From the NCBI RefSeq assembly GCF_014643735.1, contig NZ_BMKA01000009.1:1-64000 (forward strand): DNA of 64,000 nt, read 5' to 3'. The notes beneath the pieces were generated by a model. It saw nothing but the letters and a program-made list of their open reading frames with translations. It did no database searches and had not been told where the DNA came from. Positions 32,274 through 40,265 of this stretch are shown piece by piece (the stretch's first letter is position 1; each line of letters starts with the position of its first letter). A program made the position numbers and the translations under genes. The stretch comes from Neptunicoccus cionae. Lineage in GTDB: Bacteria > Pseudomonadota > Alphaproteobacteria > Rhodobacterales > Rhodobacteraceae.

Positions 32274-33177
32274 GTCTGTTTGAGCTCCTTCGCAAATCTC
32301 GATCTGCTAACCAAGACATCAAAGCCAGCCCTGCGAGAGAAAGATAAATTATGGCGACTCCCCACCATTTTTGCTCTGGATTCGAACTAAAATTCCAAAG
32401 AAACGGAAGTGGCTGCCGTGTCCCGTTAACCGAGAATGAAAGGCTAAAAAGGGTCTGGACTGCCTGAGCAATCATGGCAGTTCCCGAAAGCCAAAACATG
32501 TTTCGATAAATAAAATCTGGGTTCATTCTTATTGCAACGAGAGTGCCGGACGCGCCAGCCCCAATGGCAAACAGGATAGCCACCCAAACCGGAGACCCAC
32601 CAAGTCCGAACCAAACTCCGCATAGGACTCCGACTACCGCTCCGAACACAACCGACGCCCATGTCCATGTGGTTCTGGATGAGCTCTTTCCGTCACCTAG
32701 TAACCTAATGTTTTTTCGGTTCATGGAATCGACCATGTCAGACAATCGCTCACGAAACTCAGCGTTCTTCGACATTAGATCTCTGAAATCATGAGCGGAG
32801 ATGACTCGGGCCTCCACATTCGGTGTACTCACAATAACATCCGCAGATCGAGCCGATCCTGGCTTCATCGCTGCCATTTCCCCAACGGTTTCGGTTGCTT
32901 CTTTGGAGTCGATAAAATTTGAGTTGATGTATACCCCAACTGAACCGAACAATAAGAAATACACGTCGTCAGCGTCATCGCCCTGTTTCAGCAAGACGTG
33001 ACCTTTCGGGAACCGAACCAATTTAGACCGGCTAACTATATCTTTGGCCAGTTCTTCATTGTTAGCAACAAGCTTGCTCCGGCAGATGATTTTGTGGTGT
33101 TTTTCCAACACGGATTCCAAGAGATGATCATTCTCCTCGGGTGGCGCTAGCTCTTCTATTTTCTTCTTTCTAAGCAA
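32266..33177 (-). CDS. pycTM: Cyclic-nucleotide-binding membrane effector, PycTM-like
   Basis: A 303-residue protein. Residues about 40-150 are a CRP-type cNMP-binding domain (FPKGHVLLKQGDDADDVYFL and the phosphate cassette region VGEMAAMKPGSARSADVIV, 98-116). After a linker (KSSSRTT) come four hydrophobic segments (about 173-193, 196-217, 228-250, 272-291). This is the architecture of PycTM, which on binding cCMP or cUMP damages the inner membrane and stops phage replication by killing or arresting the cell. It overlaps the WYL regulator gene by 22 bases and the cyclase by 8, so all three are one transcript. Confidence 0.8.
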   Translation of the reverse strand: MLRKKKIEELAPPEENDHLLESVLEKHHKIICRSKLVANNEELAKDIVSRSKLVRFPKGHVLLKQGDDADDVYFLLFGSVGVYINSNFIDSKEATETVGEMAAMKPGSARSADVIVSTPNVEARVISAHDFRDLMSKNAEFRERLSDMVDSMNRKNIRLLGDGKSSSRTTWTWASVVFGAVVGVLCGVWFGLGGSPVWVAILFAIGAGASGTLVAIRMNPDFIYRNMFWLSGTAMIAQAVQTLFSLSFSVNGTRQPLPFLWNFSSNPEQKWWGVAIIYLSLAGLALMSWLADRDLRRSSNRRE

Positions 33178-34031
33178 GTCTCTATCTCTTCCAAGTTTGA
33201 AATTTTTAGTCGGTAGCTACTCTTATTGCGCATCGCTTCGCCCTCGATCTCCAGAGGATCAAAGCCGTAGAACCTAAGATAGTAGAAGATCATTGCCTTG
33301 CGGACTGGGAGCTCCAGACAACCATCGATCATACTATATTCGATTTCGACCTGTTCTTTCTGTCTTGCCGTAAGTCCCGGTTCCGCTTGAAGTTTCATCT
33401 TAATTAATTGATGCCATTGCGTGTCTGGTCGAAGATCTGGGCATTGGTTACTCGACACGTTGGCAACCTCAATTCTTGAAAGCACAAAATCTGAGTATCT
33501 GTCTTTCTCAAGATCGAATGCACGCATGTGCCACCTGTGACCGTCGCTTGCCAATGCGTGTGGACAAAGCGTGCGCGCGCCTTCTGTGTCTGAACTCAAA
33601 GACACGTATTTGACCGTCAAACATGTTTTTGCATCGATGGCCTCTAATACGGCCCGAAGAACTTTGGAATCCATCTTACGGGACGCAACGGCAACAGCAT
33701 CAAATTCAGGAACTGACGCTGGCCAAATTTCGTTCGCCGTGCGGTAACCGTGATGATGCATTTCAAGTTGATGAAGGTACTCCGCAGCTTCGCCGCCGCT
33801 GAAGACAGGTTTGAAGTTCGACCGAGAAACGTATGTCCGGCGGCGTGTGTCATAAGCCATGTTCTTGGGTGCCAAGTCCAAGTAGGAAGTCAAATCAAGT
33901 GTAGCCTGCTGCGGCGATATCTCGAACTGCTCAGTCAGCAGCTTCCGTCCAACTGCTCCCTCCCACATAAGCTGAAATTCAATGAACTGGTAGCGCCTAC
34001 GCAGGCTCGGCTTGATGCCTTCATGTTTCAT
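33156..34031 (-). CDS. WYL-domain transcriptional regulator (CapW-like)
   Basis: A 291-residue regulator. Residues 1-70 form a winged helix-turn-helix (RRYQFIEFQLMWEG, LLTEQFEISPQQATLDL); residues about 135-195 are the WYL domain, with RWHMRAFD (166-173, WHM in place of WYL) and VLSRI; a WCX-like C-terminal domain follows (MIFYYLRFYGFDPLEIEG). WYL proteins of this length control defence operons such as CBASS (CapW) and BREX (BrxR), repressing them until infection or damage. GGGAG lies seven bases before the ATG. It heads the PycTM-PycC operon and faces the divergent tandem-cyclase gene; the palindrome between them is the likely operator. Confidence 0.82.
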   Translation of the reverse strand: MKHEGIKPSLRRRYQFIEFQLMWEGAVGRKLLTEQFEISPQQATLDLTSYLDLAPKNMAYDTRRRTYVSRSNFKPVFSGGEAAEYLHQLEMHHHGYRTANEIWPASVPEFDAVAVASRKMDSKVLRAVLEAIDAKTCLTVKYVSLSSDTEGARTLCPHALASDGHRWHMRAFDLEKDRYSDFVLSRIEVANVSSNQCPDLRPDTQWHQLIKMKLQAEPGLTARQKEQVEIEYSMIDGCLELPVRKAMIFYYLRFYGFDPLEIEGEAMRNKSSYRLKISNLEEIETCLERRK

Positions 34032-34053
34032 GTCTGGTCTCCCTACGATACTT

Positions 34054-34078
34054 TAGCATATTGACATTTAATATGGTA
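34054..34078. promoter_or_regulatory. Palindrome overlapping a promoter between the divergent cyclase operons
   Basis: TAGCATATT-GACATTT-AATATGGTA is a 25-bp palindrome with one mismatch per arm (perfect core arms CATATT at 34057-34062 and AATATG at 34070-34075). TTGACA at 34061-34066 falls inside it and could be the -35 box of a plus-strand promoter (AT-rich -10 near 34084-34091). It lies 23 bases upstream of the WYL start codon, so a bound repressor could silence both directions. Confidence 0.55.
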
Positions 34079-34154
34079 GTCCCAATATATAGAATGTAGT
34101 TATAAAATAGGCTGGCTCGTGCTGGTCTATCGCATTCAACAGAAGGAATGAAAA

Positions 34155-35753
34155 ATGTCGTGGAGCGAACCCGAGGCGCGAACCCGAATTGAGAAGCTTG
34201 TTAGGGAAGTACCTGATGTGGGTGTCCGGCGTTTTGAGAAATACCTTCCGCTCTACGAGGCTGACAAGGCCCTTATGACGGCGCGAGATCAGCAAATCTC
34301 TCCGCCGCTATTTAGTCTTCCGCGAGGCAAAGCGGTCGTCGTAGACACTGTTCAGGTCTACATCGCGATTAGTAACTATGATGAGTACCGGCTGGAAGAA
34401 GGCCGTGAAACGGAAGCATCGCATGATCGTGCGCTACGTCTGCTTCATCTCTACTATAGCGCTGCAGATCGGGTGATCGAAAAGTCGCCTGCGCAGCGTG
34501 TCGACTTTCACAATGGTCGGGTCCACGCGGTTGTGCTTGAACTAGAGGAGGGTGGCATAAGTCGCGACACGCTGGCGCAAGCAATGGCCTTCATTGAAGA
34601 TTTCAAGCAGGTCGCCCACGCCGCCAACCAGCAGTTAGCAAACGGAGAGTTCAATGCGGTTTTCCGGATCGGAGTTGATGTTGGCACCTGTGTTGCAATC
34701 AACAATGGAACTGGCTCTGAACAAGAACCCATGTTCTTGGGGCGACCAGCCAACCACGCGGCCAAGCTTGCTCACGGGGACGAACCTGGCGTTTATGTAA
34801 GCGATGCAGTGCGCAAAATCTTGGGGCAGCCTGAACTCGGAGTTCTTGAGCAATTCAGAGGCCTTACCGATGTCGAGATCGCTACTAATTCTGCGAGACT
34901 GTCAGATGGTGAAAGCCTAGAGTTCGGGGTGCAGAACCGTCAGCAGTTCACGGACGAAGTCGTCGGGAACTGGCGCAAGGAAATCGCGAGTGGTGATTTT
35001 CCAGACTTTACCGATCCACGGTTCGTTTTCTCCTATCAAGAACCTCCGCTGAGCGAGATCGACTATGCTGAACTAATGCCCAGTAAGTCGATCAGAATGC
35101 CCTTAGTTTCGATGTATGCTGACCTGTCTGGTTACACGGACTATATTGATAGAGCTGTTGCAACCGGAGGGATTGGTGAAGCGGTTCGCGCACTCTACGT
35201 CATGCGGCAAGAGTTTCAGAACGTAGTTGAGGAAGATTTTGGTGGCCGGAAGGTTCGCTTCATCGGTGATTGTATTCATGCGCTGATAGCTGAAGGATCC
35301 GAGAATGAGACGAGCTCACGCGATACCGTCGCCTCAGCTACTCATTGTGCAGGTGGGCTTCACTCTTCGTTCGCTCTTTGCCAATCGATCCTCGGAGGTT
35401 TGGACAGTCTTGGCTTAGCGGTCGGCCTTGAACTTGGCCCAACTCCGATTTCACGGATTGGCATTCGCGGGGACCGCTCGGTTCGCGTGGCCTCCAGCAT
35501 CGCCACAGCGCGCTCTGAGAAAATGCAGAAGGACTGCGAACACAACGGTGTGAAGCTTGGTGAAAATGCACTTGCTGCGGCACCGGTCGCTCTTGCCGAT
35601 ATCCTGACTGAAGGCTTTGCGGCAGAACTTGATTATGGAGATGTAGCTGTGTGTTTGGCTGCGCCCGCTCCTTCATTGGCAAGCCCTACTTACGCCCGCG
35701 CGCACGTCCCGTCGCCAACACCGGAACCACGCGCACATTTGAAGACTGAATGA
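34155..35753 (+). CDS. Tandem two-domain class III nucleotide cyclase with split active-site residues
   Basis: A 532-residue soluble protein with two class III cyclase domains. Domain 1 (about 58-225): VVVDTVQVYIAIS keeps the first metal aspartate (D64), but the second metal position reads FHNGRVHAVV with no aspartate; RPANHAAKL keeps the transition-state asparagine (N200) with lysine (K204) for arginine. Domain 2 (about 315-500): SMYADLSGYT and FIGDCIHALI keep both metal aspartates (D323, D372), but the asparagine is missing (RSVRVASSIA). Thus domain 2 supplies metals and domain 1 the transition-state residues, giving one composite site, as in mammalian adenylyl cyclases. A proline-rich tail follows. 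AAGGA lies eight bases before the ATG. Its stop overlaps the start of an E2-like protein, pointing to a nucleotide-signalled defence role rather than housekeeping cAMP synthesis. Confidence 0.8.
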   Translation: MSWSEPEARTRIEKLVREVPDVGVRRFEKYLPLYEADKALMTARDQQISPPLFSLPRGKAVVVDTVQVYIAISNYDEYRLEEGRETEASHDRALRLLHLYYSAADRVIEKSPAQRVDFHNGRVHAVVLELEEGGISRDTLAQAMAFIEDFKQVAHAANQQLANGEFNAVFRIGVDVGTCVAINNGTGSEQEPMFLGRPANHAAKLAHGDEPGVYVSDAVRKILGQPELGVLEQFRGLTDVEIATNSARLSDGESLEFGVQNRQQFTDEVVGNWRKEIASGDFPDFTDPRFVFSYQEPPLSEIDYAELMPSKSIRMPLVSMYADLSGYTDYIDRAVATGGIGEAVRALYVMRQEFQNVVEEDFGGRKVRFIGDCIHALIAEGSENETSSRDTVASATHCAGGLHSSFALCQSILGGLDSLGLAVGLELGPTPISRIGIRGDRSVRVASSIATARSEKMQKDCEHNGVKLGENALAAAPVALADILTEGFAAELDYGDVAVCLAAPAPSLASPTYARAHVPSPTPEPRAHLKTE

Positions 35754-36559
35754 ACTCACTAGCCCTCCTCATCCGATCGAGCCCAAATTGGGTCGAAGTT
35801 CAGGAACAGAGCTTCGATGCTGCTGGCATAGTGGCGACACCACCTTTGCAGGGGGGCAAGCAGCCTAAGACTTTCTTTCTGAGACTGCGTCCCTCTTCTA
35901 GGGGAGGGGTGGCCGTGTATGAGCAAGCGTCTTCAAGGCAATGTCCCGGCTTTTGCCCTGAGAGACACATCAACCCAGACAGTAGCTTCTGCGTCTTCTA
36001 TGGTTCGGAAGAGCGAATATCGGATACCGGACGTGCTGAGACTTGGTGGTCGCACCTCGCCCAGTTTCTTGAATGCCAAGTATTTGCGGAAAAAAGAGGC
36101 GTGTGGCCGCTGCGCTCGGGATTAAGTCATGGAGATGCTGCAGATCACCAAATCGCCATGGAAAACATTGCCGATAATCATGGCTGGGGGGATGAAATTC
36201 TTGAAGGGATATTTCGTCGTCGTGGGTGGCTAGCCGATAGGCTGCCTCCTGCGTCCAAAGACAAGAAAATGGTTCTTAATTCGCGCACGCCGTGTCCTCG
36301 CGGTTGTCGCTGGAAGCATAAGTTGCTGCGGAAGCGATCATGCCAGATAGAAGCGTGTTTTGTCGGATGCGGAAGGCAGCACAAACCAATTCTCCGTGCG
36401 GATTGCCCTAATCGACGTAGCGTCGAAGACATCGTTCTTCATGAGCATAAACGCCGAAAGATCGAGCAAGACGCGATAAAGCACTTTTTTCAGAAGGGAC
36501 ATCGGTGTTGTGGTACGATGCAGCACTGTCCGCTCCGTGATTTGGAAGAGGCTGCCTAG
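35750..36559 (+). CDS. E2-like ubiquitin-conjugating fold fused to a cysteine-rich domain
   Basis: A 269-residue protein coupled to the tandem cyclase by a 4-base ATGA overlap. Residues 1-110 look like a bacterial E2-like domain: beta strands, then CPERHINPDSSFCVFYG in which H73, N75 and C81 match the E2 pattern HxN....C with the catalytic cysteine, then a helix WWSHLAQFLE. Residues 180-262 are a cysteine/histidine-rich domain with nine cysteines (C182, C186, C198, C203, C207, C219, C253, C254, C260), likely zinc-binding. Bacterial E2-like proteins occur in CBASS type II and other ubiquitin-like conjugation systems, but always with partners such as E1 (ThiF) or JAB; none is encoded here. Proteins described as E2-associated cysteine-rich are known from databases, function unknown. 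Confidence 0.65.
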   Translation: MNSLALLIRSSPNWVEVQEQSFDAAGIVATPPLQGGKQPKTFFLRLRPSSRGGVAVYEQASSRQCPGFCPERHINPDSSFCVFYGSEERISDTGRAETWWSHLAQFLECQVFAEKRGVWPLRSGLSHGDAADHQIAMENIADNHGWGDEILEGIFRRRGWLADRLPPASKDKKMVLNSRTPCPRGCRWKHKLLRKRSCQIEACFVGCGRQHKPILRADCPNRRSVEDIVLHEHKRRKIEQDAIKHFFQKGHRCCGTMQHCPLRDLEEAA

Positions 36560-36815
36560 GTATTCATCGAGCTTCACTGAAGCAGGTTACCCTTTGGTTG
36601 AAGAACCTTAATAACTATGTGCTAATACCACTGGATTTTCAGGGCCATTATATACAATGTTCGCGATATATGTTCCTTATTTGTTCTGTAAACGCCATTC
36701 AGAAATGTCACTGGCCGTGCAAAGCAGAAGTGTCATCAAAGGCGCTAACGGTAGCAAGGCTTAGCAGCCCGAAGACCTCATATATCGCAGGGTTGGTAAG
36801 CCTTGCGGGGTCTGG

Positions 36816-37087
36816 TTATAGACCAAGCTTGCGACGCTCTTTCTTGTTGTAGAAGGCTTTGATGCCTTCTTCGCGCATGAGCTCTTCGAAGGCGCGCCAG
36901 GCGAGGACATCGCCGAAGAAGGGCGGGCTGTCGGAAATCGTCAACGTTCCAAACTGGTTCTCTACGGACAGGATCCAGCCGGGATGGATGCTGGTCTTAT
37001 AAATCTCGACGTCGAATGATGCCCGTCGATGGTCACGATCTGTGTGTAATCGGAGAATATTATATCTGGGTCGTCTTTGGTATCCAT
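36816..37087 (-). pseudogene. Frameshifted passenger gene inside the IS
   Basis: From ATG 37087 the frame reads MDTKDDPDIIFSDYTQIVTIDG and then runs out of homologous-looking sequence; a different frame picks up at about 37020 with FDVEIYKTSIHPGWILSVEN and continues to LGL and TAA at 36816. Together they would make one protein of about 90 residues, broken by a one-base deletion or two-base insertion. It lies 17 bases after the transposase stop and inside the IS ends. The function is unknown. Confidence 0.6.
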
Positions 37088-37103
37088 GCCACCAATCTTG
37101 GGG

Positions 37104-38450
37104 CTATTCCGCCACGTGTACAATCTTCTTCTTGGCCCGTGATCCTGACGGCCGCCCAGGCGTTTTACCGTTTGGCTTGTAGCCCATCTTCTCAGAATTT
37201 GTCCTGACCGGGTATTTTGGTGGGGCCTTATCTTGCATCTCTTTGATGTACTCCAGCACGGCACCAAGGCACTTGTTGTCGGTGATGGCGGCGTGCGTCA
37301 CGCGTTGATCCATGTCGAAGATTTTGTAGGGCAGGGATCGGCCTTTTGAGCGCACCTCAAACCGCCCATCAACAAATGCATAAGTGTCCACGTATTTACC
37401 GACCAGACCGCGTGTCACATCGCTTTCTTCCAGCATGATCCGCTTGCGGTCATAGGAGAAGGTCAGTTGTTTGCCGACATAGCGTGTATCGCGCCAGCAT
37501 AGCACATCATCGAGCCGATCTGGCTCGACATTTAAGGCGCGGTGCAGGTTATCGGACTTGGCAGGAGCCTTTGCAAACTGCGCGTTGTGACGCTCCTTAA
37601 AGCCTTGCAGATAGGCGTTTCCGGCTTCCATATCCGAAATACTGGCAAGCCTCAGTTCCTTCACCAACCGGTCCTGTAGAGTCCGGTTGGCACGCTCAAC
37701 GCGACCCTTGGCCTGACTTGAATTGGCGCACAGAATCTCAACGTTCAGCTGGTTCAGCGCACGCCCAAACTGGGTCATACGCGCACCACCTTTGGCGTCT
37801 TCCTTGGCCACGCGAAACACCGTGTGCTTGTCGCTGTAGAATGCGACGGGACGACCGTGATTGAGCAGATAGCTCTCCAGTGCTTCGAAATAACTGAACG
37901 TGCTCTCGGATTTGACAAACAACAACTCCATCAAGGTGCTGGTGGCATCGTCGATAAAGACGAGCAGGGTGCAGGGACCAGAACGATCCTCAAACCAACG
38001 ATGATCCGAGCCATCGATCTGGATCAGCTCGCCGAAACATTCCCGGCGTAGACGCGGCTGGTGGAACTGGCGGCGCTGCTTGCGAGACAGCCAAATGCCA
38101 TCTTCAACCATCCACTTCCGAAGCGTCTCGCGAGAGACTTTGAAGCCATGATGTTCGGCCAGCATCTCAGCCGCCAGTGTAGGCCCAAAATCCGGGTACT
38201 GTTCCTTGATCAGACTCAACGCATAGTCGCGTTTGGCTTTATGGATCTGATTGTTTGGAATTTTGCCACGCGATTTGTGCCGGATCGCCGCTGCGCCATC
38301 CTGACGGTATCGCTTGAGCAGCCGGAAAACCTGACGACGTGTCAGGTCCAGCATGTTCGCCGCGTTGTCGACGCTCAGCCGGCCATCATCGACCTGTGCC
38401 AAAACTTCCACACGGTTCAACTCGCGCTCGCTCATAACCACCCATCCCAT
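37104..38450 (-). CDS. ISNCY-family (IS1202-like) DDE transposase
   Basis: A 448-residue transposase: N-terminal helix-turn-helix (RLSVDNAANMLDLTRRQVFRLLKRYR), then an integrase-type catalytic core with ELIQIDGSDHRWFED (first D), VAFYSDKHTVF (second D) and SSQAKGRVERANRTLQDRLV (E), the DDE triad. The length and motifs match full-length relatives, so it is probably functional. The start may be 38450 or the internal ATG at 38435. Confidence 0.9.
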   Translation of the reverse strand: MGWVVMSERELNRVEVLAQVDDGRLSVDNAANMLDLTRRQVFRLLKRYRQDGAAAIRHKSRGKIPNNQIHKAKRDYALSLIKEQYPDFGPTLAAEMLAEHHGFKVSRETLRKWMVEDGIWLSRKQRRQFHQPRLRRECFGELIQIDGSDHRWFEDRSGPCTLLVFIDDATSTLMELLFVKSESTFSYFEALESYLLNHGRPVAFYSDKHTVFRVAKEDAKGGARMTQFGRALNQLNVEILCANSSQAKGRVERANRTLQDRLVKELRLASISDMEAGNAYLQGFKERHNAQFAKAPAKSDNLHRALNVEPDRLDDVLCWRDTRYVGKQLTFSYDRKRIMLEESDVTRGLVGKYVDTYAFVDGRFEVRSKGRSLPYKIFDMDQRVTHAAITDNKCLGAVLEYIKEMQDKAPPKYPVRTNSEKMGYKPNGKTPGRPSGSRAKKKIVHVAE

Positions 38451-38600
38451 GTCCGCGCATCCTCACATCGTTTTGCGAGGAGAGTGACACTTCTGCTTTG
38501 CTCATGGGTGACATTATCGCTTTGCGGGTACATGTTCTTTTCGCATAATCTATCTTATGTTAAATATTGACAGTTTTGGACATCTTTTTTGAATGGTTTT

Positions 38601-39503
38601 TCATTCAGCCGCAACTAAATCCGCCGTGTCGACAACGCCGTTTCTACTTACGAGTGCCACGCCAGCCACCGCTAGACCGATACCGAAAATTACTGCGGCA
38701 CTTAGCGTTTCATTATAAAACAGAACGCCCATGGTTAGTCCGAAGAAGGGAACAAGGAAACTAAAGGCATTGGCCTGACTTAATGCGACTTCGGACAACA
38801 CGGACATCCACAACACGTAGACCAAAGCGGACCCAAGTACAGACAGGGTGATCAGGACCACGATGAAGGAAATAGACCAGTCAATCGCCAGCGGCGTTTC
38901 AGTGGATGCCGAGAGGATCGCAAGCGGAACCGCCCCAATTAGAAACTGCCATCCGATTGTCATCAATGGGTCTACCGTGGCGGCGATCCGTTTCAAAACA
39001 ATATTGCTGACAGTGATGCCAAGTGCTGCAAGCACGATGTAACTGACACCGATGATATAGTTGGATTGCGCCCCAGCAAAAAGGCCTGGCGCTGCAATCA
39101 TGACAATACCGGAAAAACCTAACGAAAGGCCAACTTTGCCCCGAAGTGTTAACCGTTCGCCAAGGACGACACCTGCAAGGCCCGCAGCGAGCAACGGTTG
39201 ACTATTGGCAATGACGGTCGCGATCCCGGGTGAGACCAATTCAGCTGCGTGAAACATGCCGAGAAACCCCAGGCTGGTTGCCCCAAGGCCAATTAAAGCA
39301 AGCGTCGACCATGTGCGAACACCTTTCGGGCTTGGCCGTCCAAGGGCCATAGCAAGACCAACTAGAATAAGTCCGGCAATGAGCGCACGTAGCGTCGCAA
39401 ACGCAAGGTGCGGCGCGATTTTTATGCCGATCGTCAGCAGTGGGAAGCATGCAGCCCAAAGTATCATTGCCAACAGAATCTTCGCTAAAATGATGGCGCG
39501 CAT
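38601..39503 (-). CDS. EamA-family (DMT) transporter
   Basis: A 300-residue protein with about ten membrane segments arranged as two EamA repeats (LRALIAGLILVGLAMALG in the first; QANAFSFLVPFFGLTMGVLF in the second). This superfamily exports metabolites or drugs; the substrate is unknown. AGGAAG precedes the ATG. It lies between the IS and the metal-response genes and may be plain cargo. Confidence 0.85.
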   Translation of the reverse strand: MRAIILAKILLAMILWAACFPLLTIGIKIAPHLAFATLRALIAGLILVGLAMALGRPSPKGVRTWSTLALIGLGATSLGFLGMFHAAELVSPGIATVIANSQPLLAAGLAGVVLGERLTLRGKVGLSLGFSGIVMIAAPGLFAGAQSNYIIGVSYIVLAALGITVSNIVLKRIAATVDPLMTIGWQFLIGAVPLAILSASTETPLAIDWSISFIVVLITLSVLGSALVYVLWMSVLSEVALSQANAFSFLVPFFGLTMGVLFYNETLSAAVIFGIGLAVAGVALVSRNGVVDTADLVAAE

Positions 39504-39626
39504 ACAAACTTCCTAAGTGATAGCGGGATTTCTTTTGGGTAGACCCAAGGGAGATCCTCAGCGTCGCTGTTTTGGGTTTGATTTGTACCGTTAATATTGT
39601 CGTCCAGTGTCAAATCTTAGGATACA

Positions 39627-39797
39627 TCAATGTTCATCCTGTCGATCCGTTTCGGGGGCCGCGTTAGTTTTGGACACTTCATCAGGCTTCTTTTTGCCGT
39701 GCCCACCGTGCCCACCATGTCCGTGACCGAACAAGTGCATGGCAATCATGCCACCGCCGAAGAGAACGAGAAACCAGTTTTCTGCGAGCCATTGCAT
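39627..39797 (-). CDS. His-rich DUF2933-type small membrane protein
   Basis: A 56-residue protein: one membrane helix (WFLVLFGGGMIAMHLF) followed by GHGHGGHGGHGKKK, a histidine/glycine-rich tail suited to metal binding, and an acidic end. DUF2933 proteins are commonly found in copper-resistance clusters. The start at 39797 follows AAACAGAAAGAAAA rather than a strong site; it is the methionine just before the helix. Confidence 0.72.
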   Translation of the reverse strand: MQWLAENWFLVLFGGGMIAMHLFGHGHGGHGGHGKKKPDEVSKTNAAPETDRQDEH

Positions 39798-39840
39798 GAG
39801 TTTTCTTTCTGTTTGAAGTTTTCGAAATGGTGGGCTGATC

Positions 39841-40116
39841 TCAGCGCCTTTGCCGTGCGGAAAAGTAGTTGAACAACGGGCCAAAGATGAGGGCAACGAA
39901 CCAGCCATAGGCAAAGGCTTCGATGAGTCCTAGGCCAAAGCTTGACCAACTAATCCAAGTGACCCACGGAAATAGCGGCAGCCATGCCTTAAACATTGTG
40001 GCTCCGGTAAAGATAAGTCCGAATGCCACGCAGATTGCAAAGGTGATTGCAAAAAATGCACCAAGACTCCATCCGAGCGCCTTGACGGGTATTTGGGGGG
40101 TGGTGGCAATGGTCAT
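39841..40116 (-). CDS. DUF5676-type membrane protein
   Basis: A 91-residue protein with two to three membrane helices and the pattern GFGLGLIEAFAYGWFVALIFGPLFNYF, typical of DUF5676 (YGxxxGFxDGxxxGxxFAWLYN-like). Such proteins accompany copper-resistance genes. An ECF-type promoter (TGTAATG-N14-ACGTCTAC on the minus strand, 40178-40206) lies about 60 bases before the ATG; GGAGAG is at a suitable ribosome-binding distance. Confidence 0.75.
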   Translation of the reverse strand: MTIATTPQIPVKALGWSLGAFFAITFAICVAFGLIFTGATMFKAWLPLFPWVTWISWSSFGLGLIEAFAYGWFVALIFGPLFNYFSARQRR

Positions 40117-40177
40117 AACATCTCTCCTTCTGTGCAGCGCTTAGTGTCCGATGGACAGGATAAGCGCTTTCAGTAAG

Positions 40178-40206
40178 GTAGACGTATGTGCCGCAAGAAC
40201 ATTACA
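40178..40206 (-). promoter_or_regulatory. ECF-type promoter A
   Basis: Read on the minus strand: TGTAATG (40206-40200), 14 bases, ACGTCTAC (40185-40178). The same two boxes with exactly the same spacing occur three more times (45784-45812, 46153-46181, 46271-46299), always just before a gene. It precedes the DUF5676 gene. Confidence 0.75.
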
Positions 40207-40265
40207 CAATTGACCGCGGAAATCTGCGTTATGCTTTCAAATACAAGGTAAGTTGGTTTTTCGAC

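Larger units (their letters stand above)
36704..38515. mobile_element. Insertion sequence of the ISNCY/IS1202-like group
   Basis: Terminal inverted repeats bound the element: left 36704-36735 and right 38485-38515 share AATGTCAC, then after a short variable stretch GCAAAGCAGAAGTGTCA. Inside are a full-length transposase on the minus strand and, beside it, a frameshifted small passenger gene. The exact outer ends and the target duplication are not clear; the flanking bases do not show an obvious duplication. It separates the cyclase island from the metal-resistance region. Confidence 0.75.
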
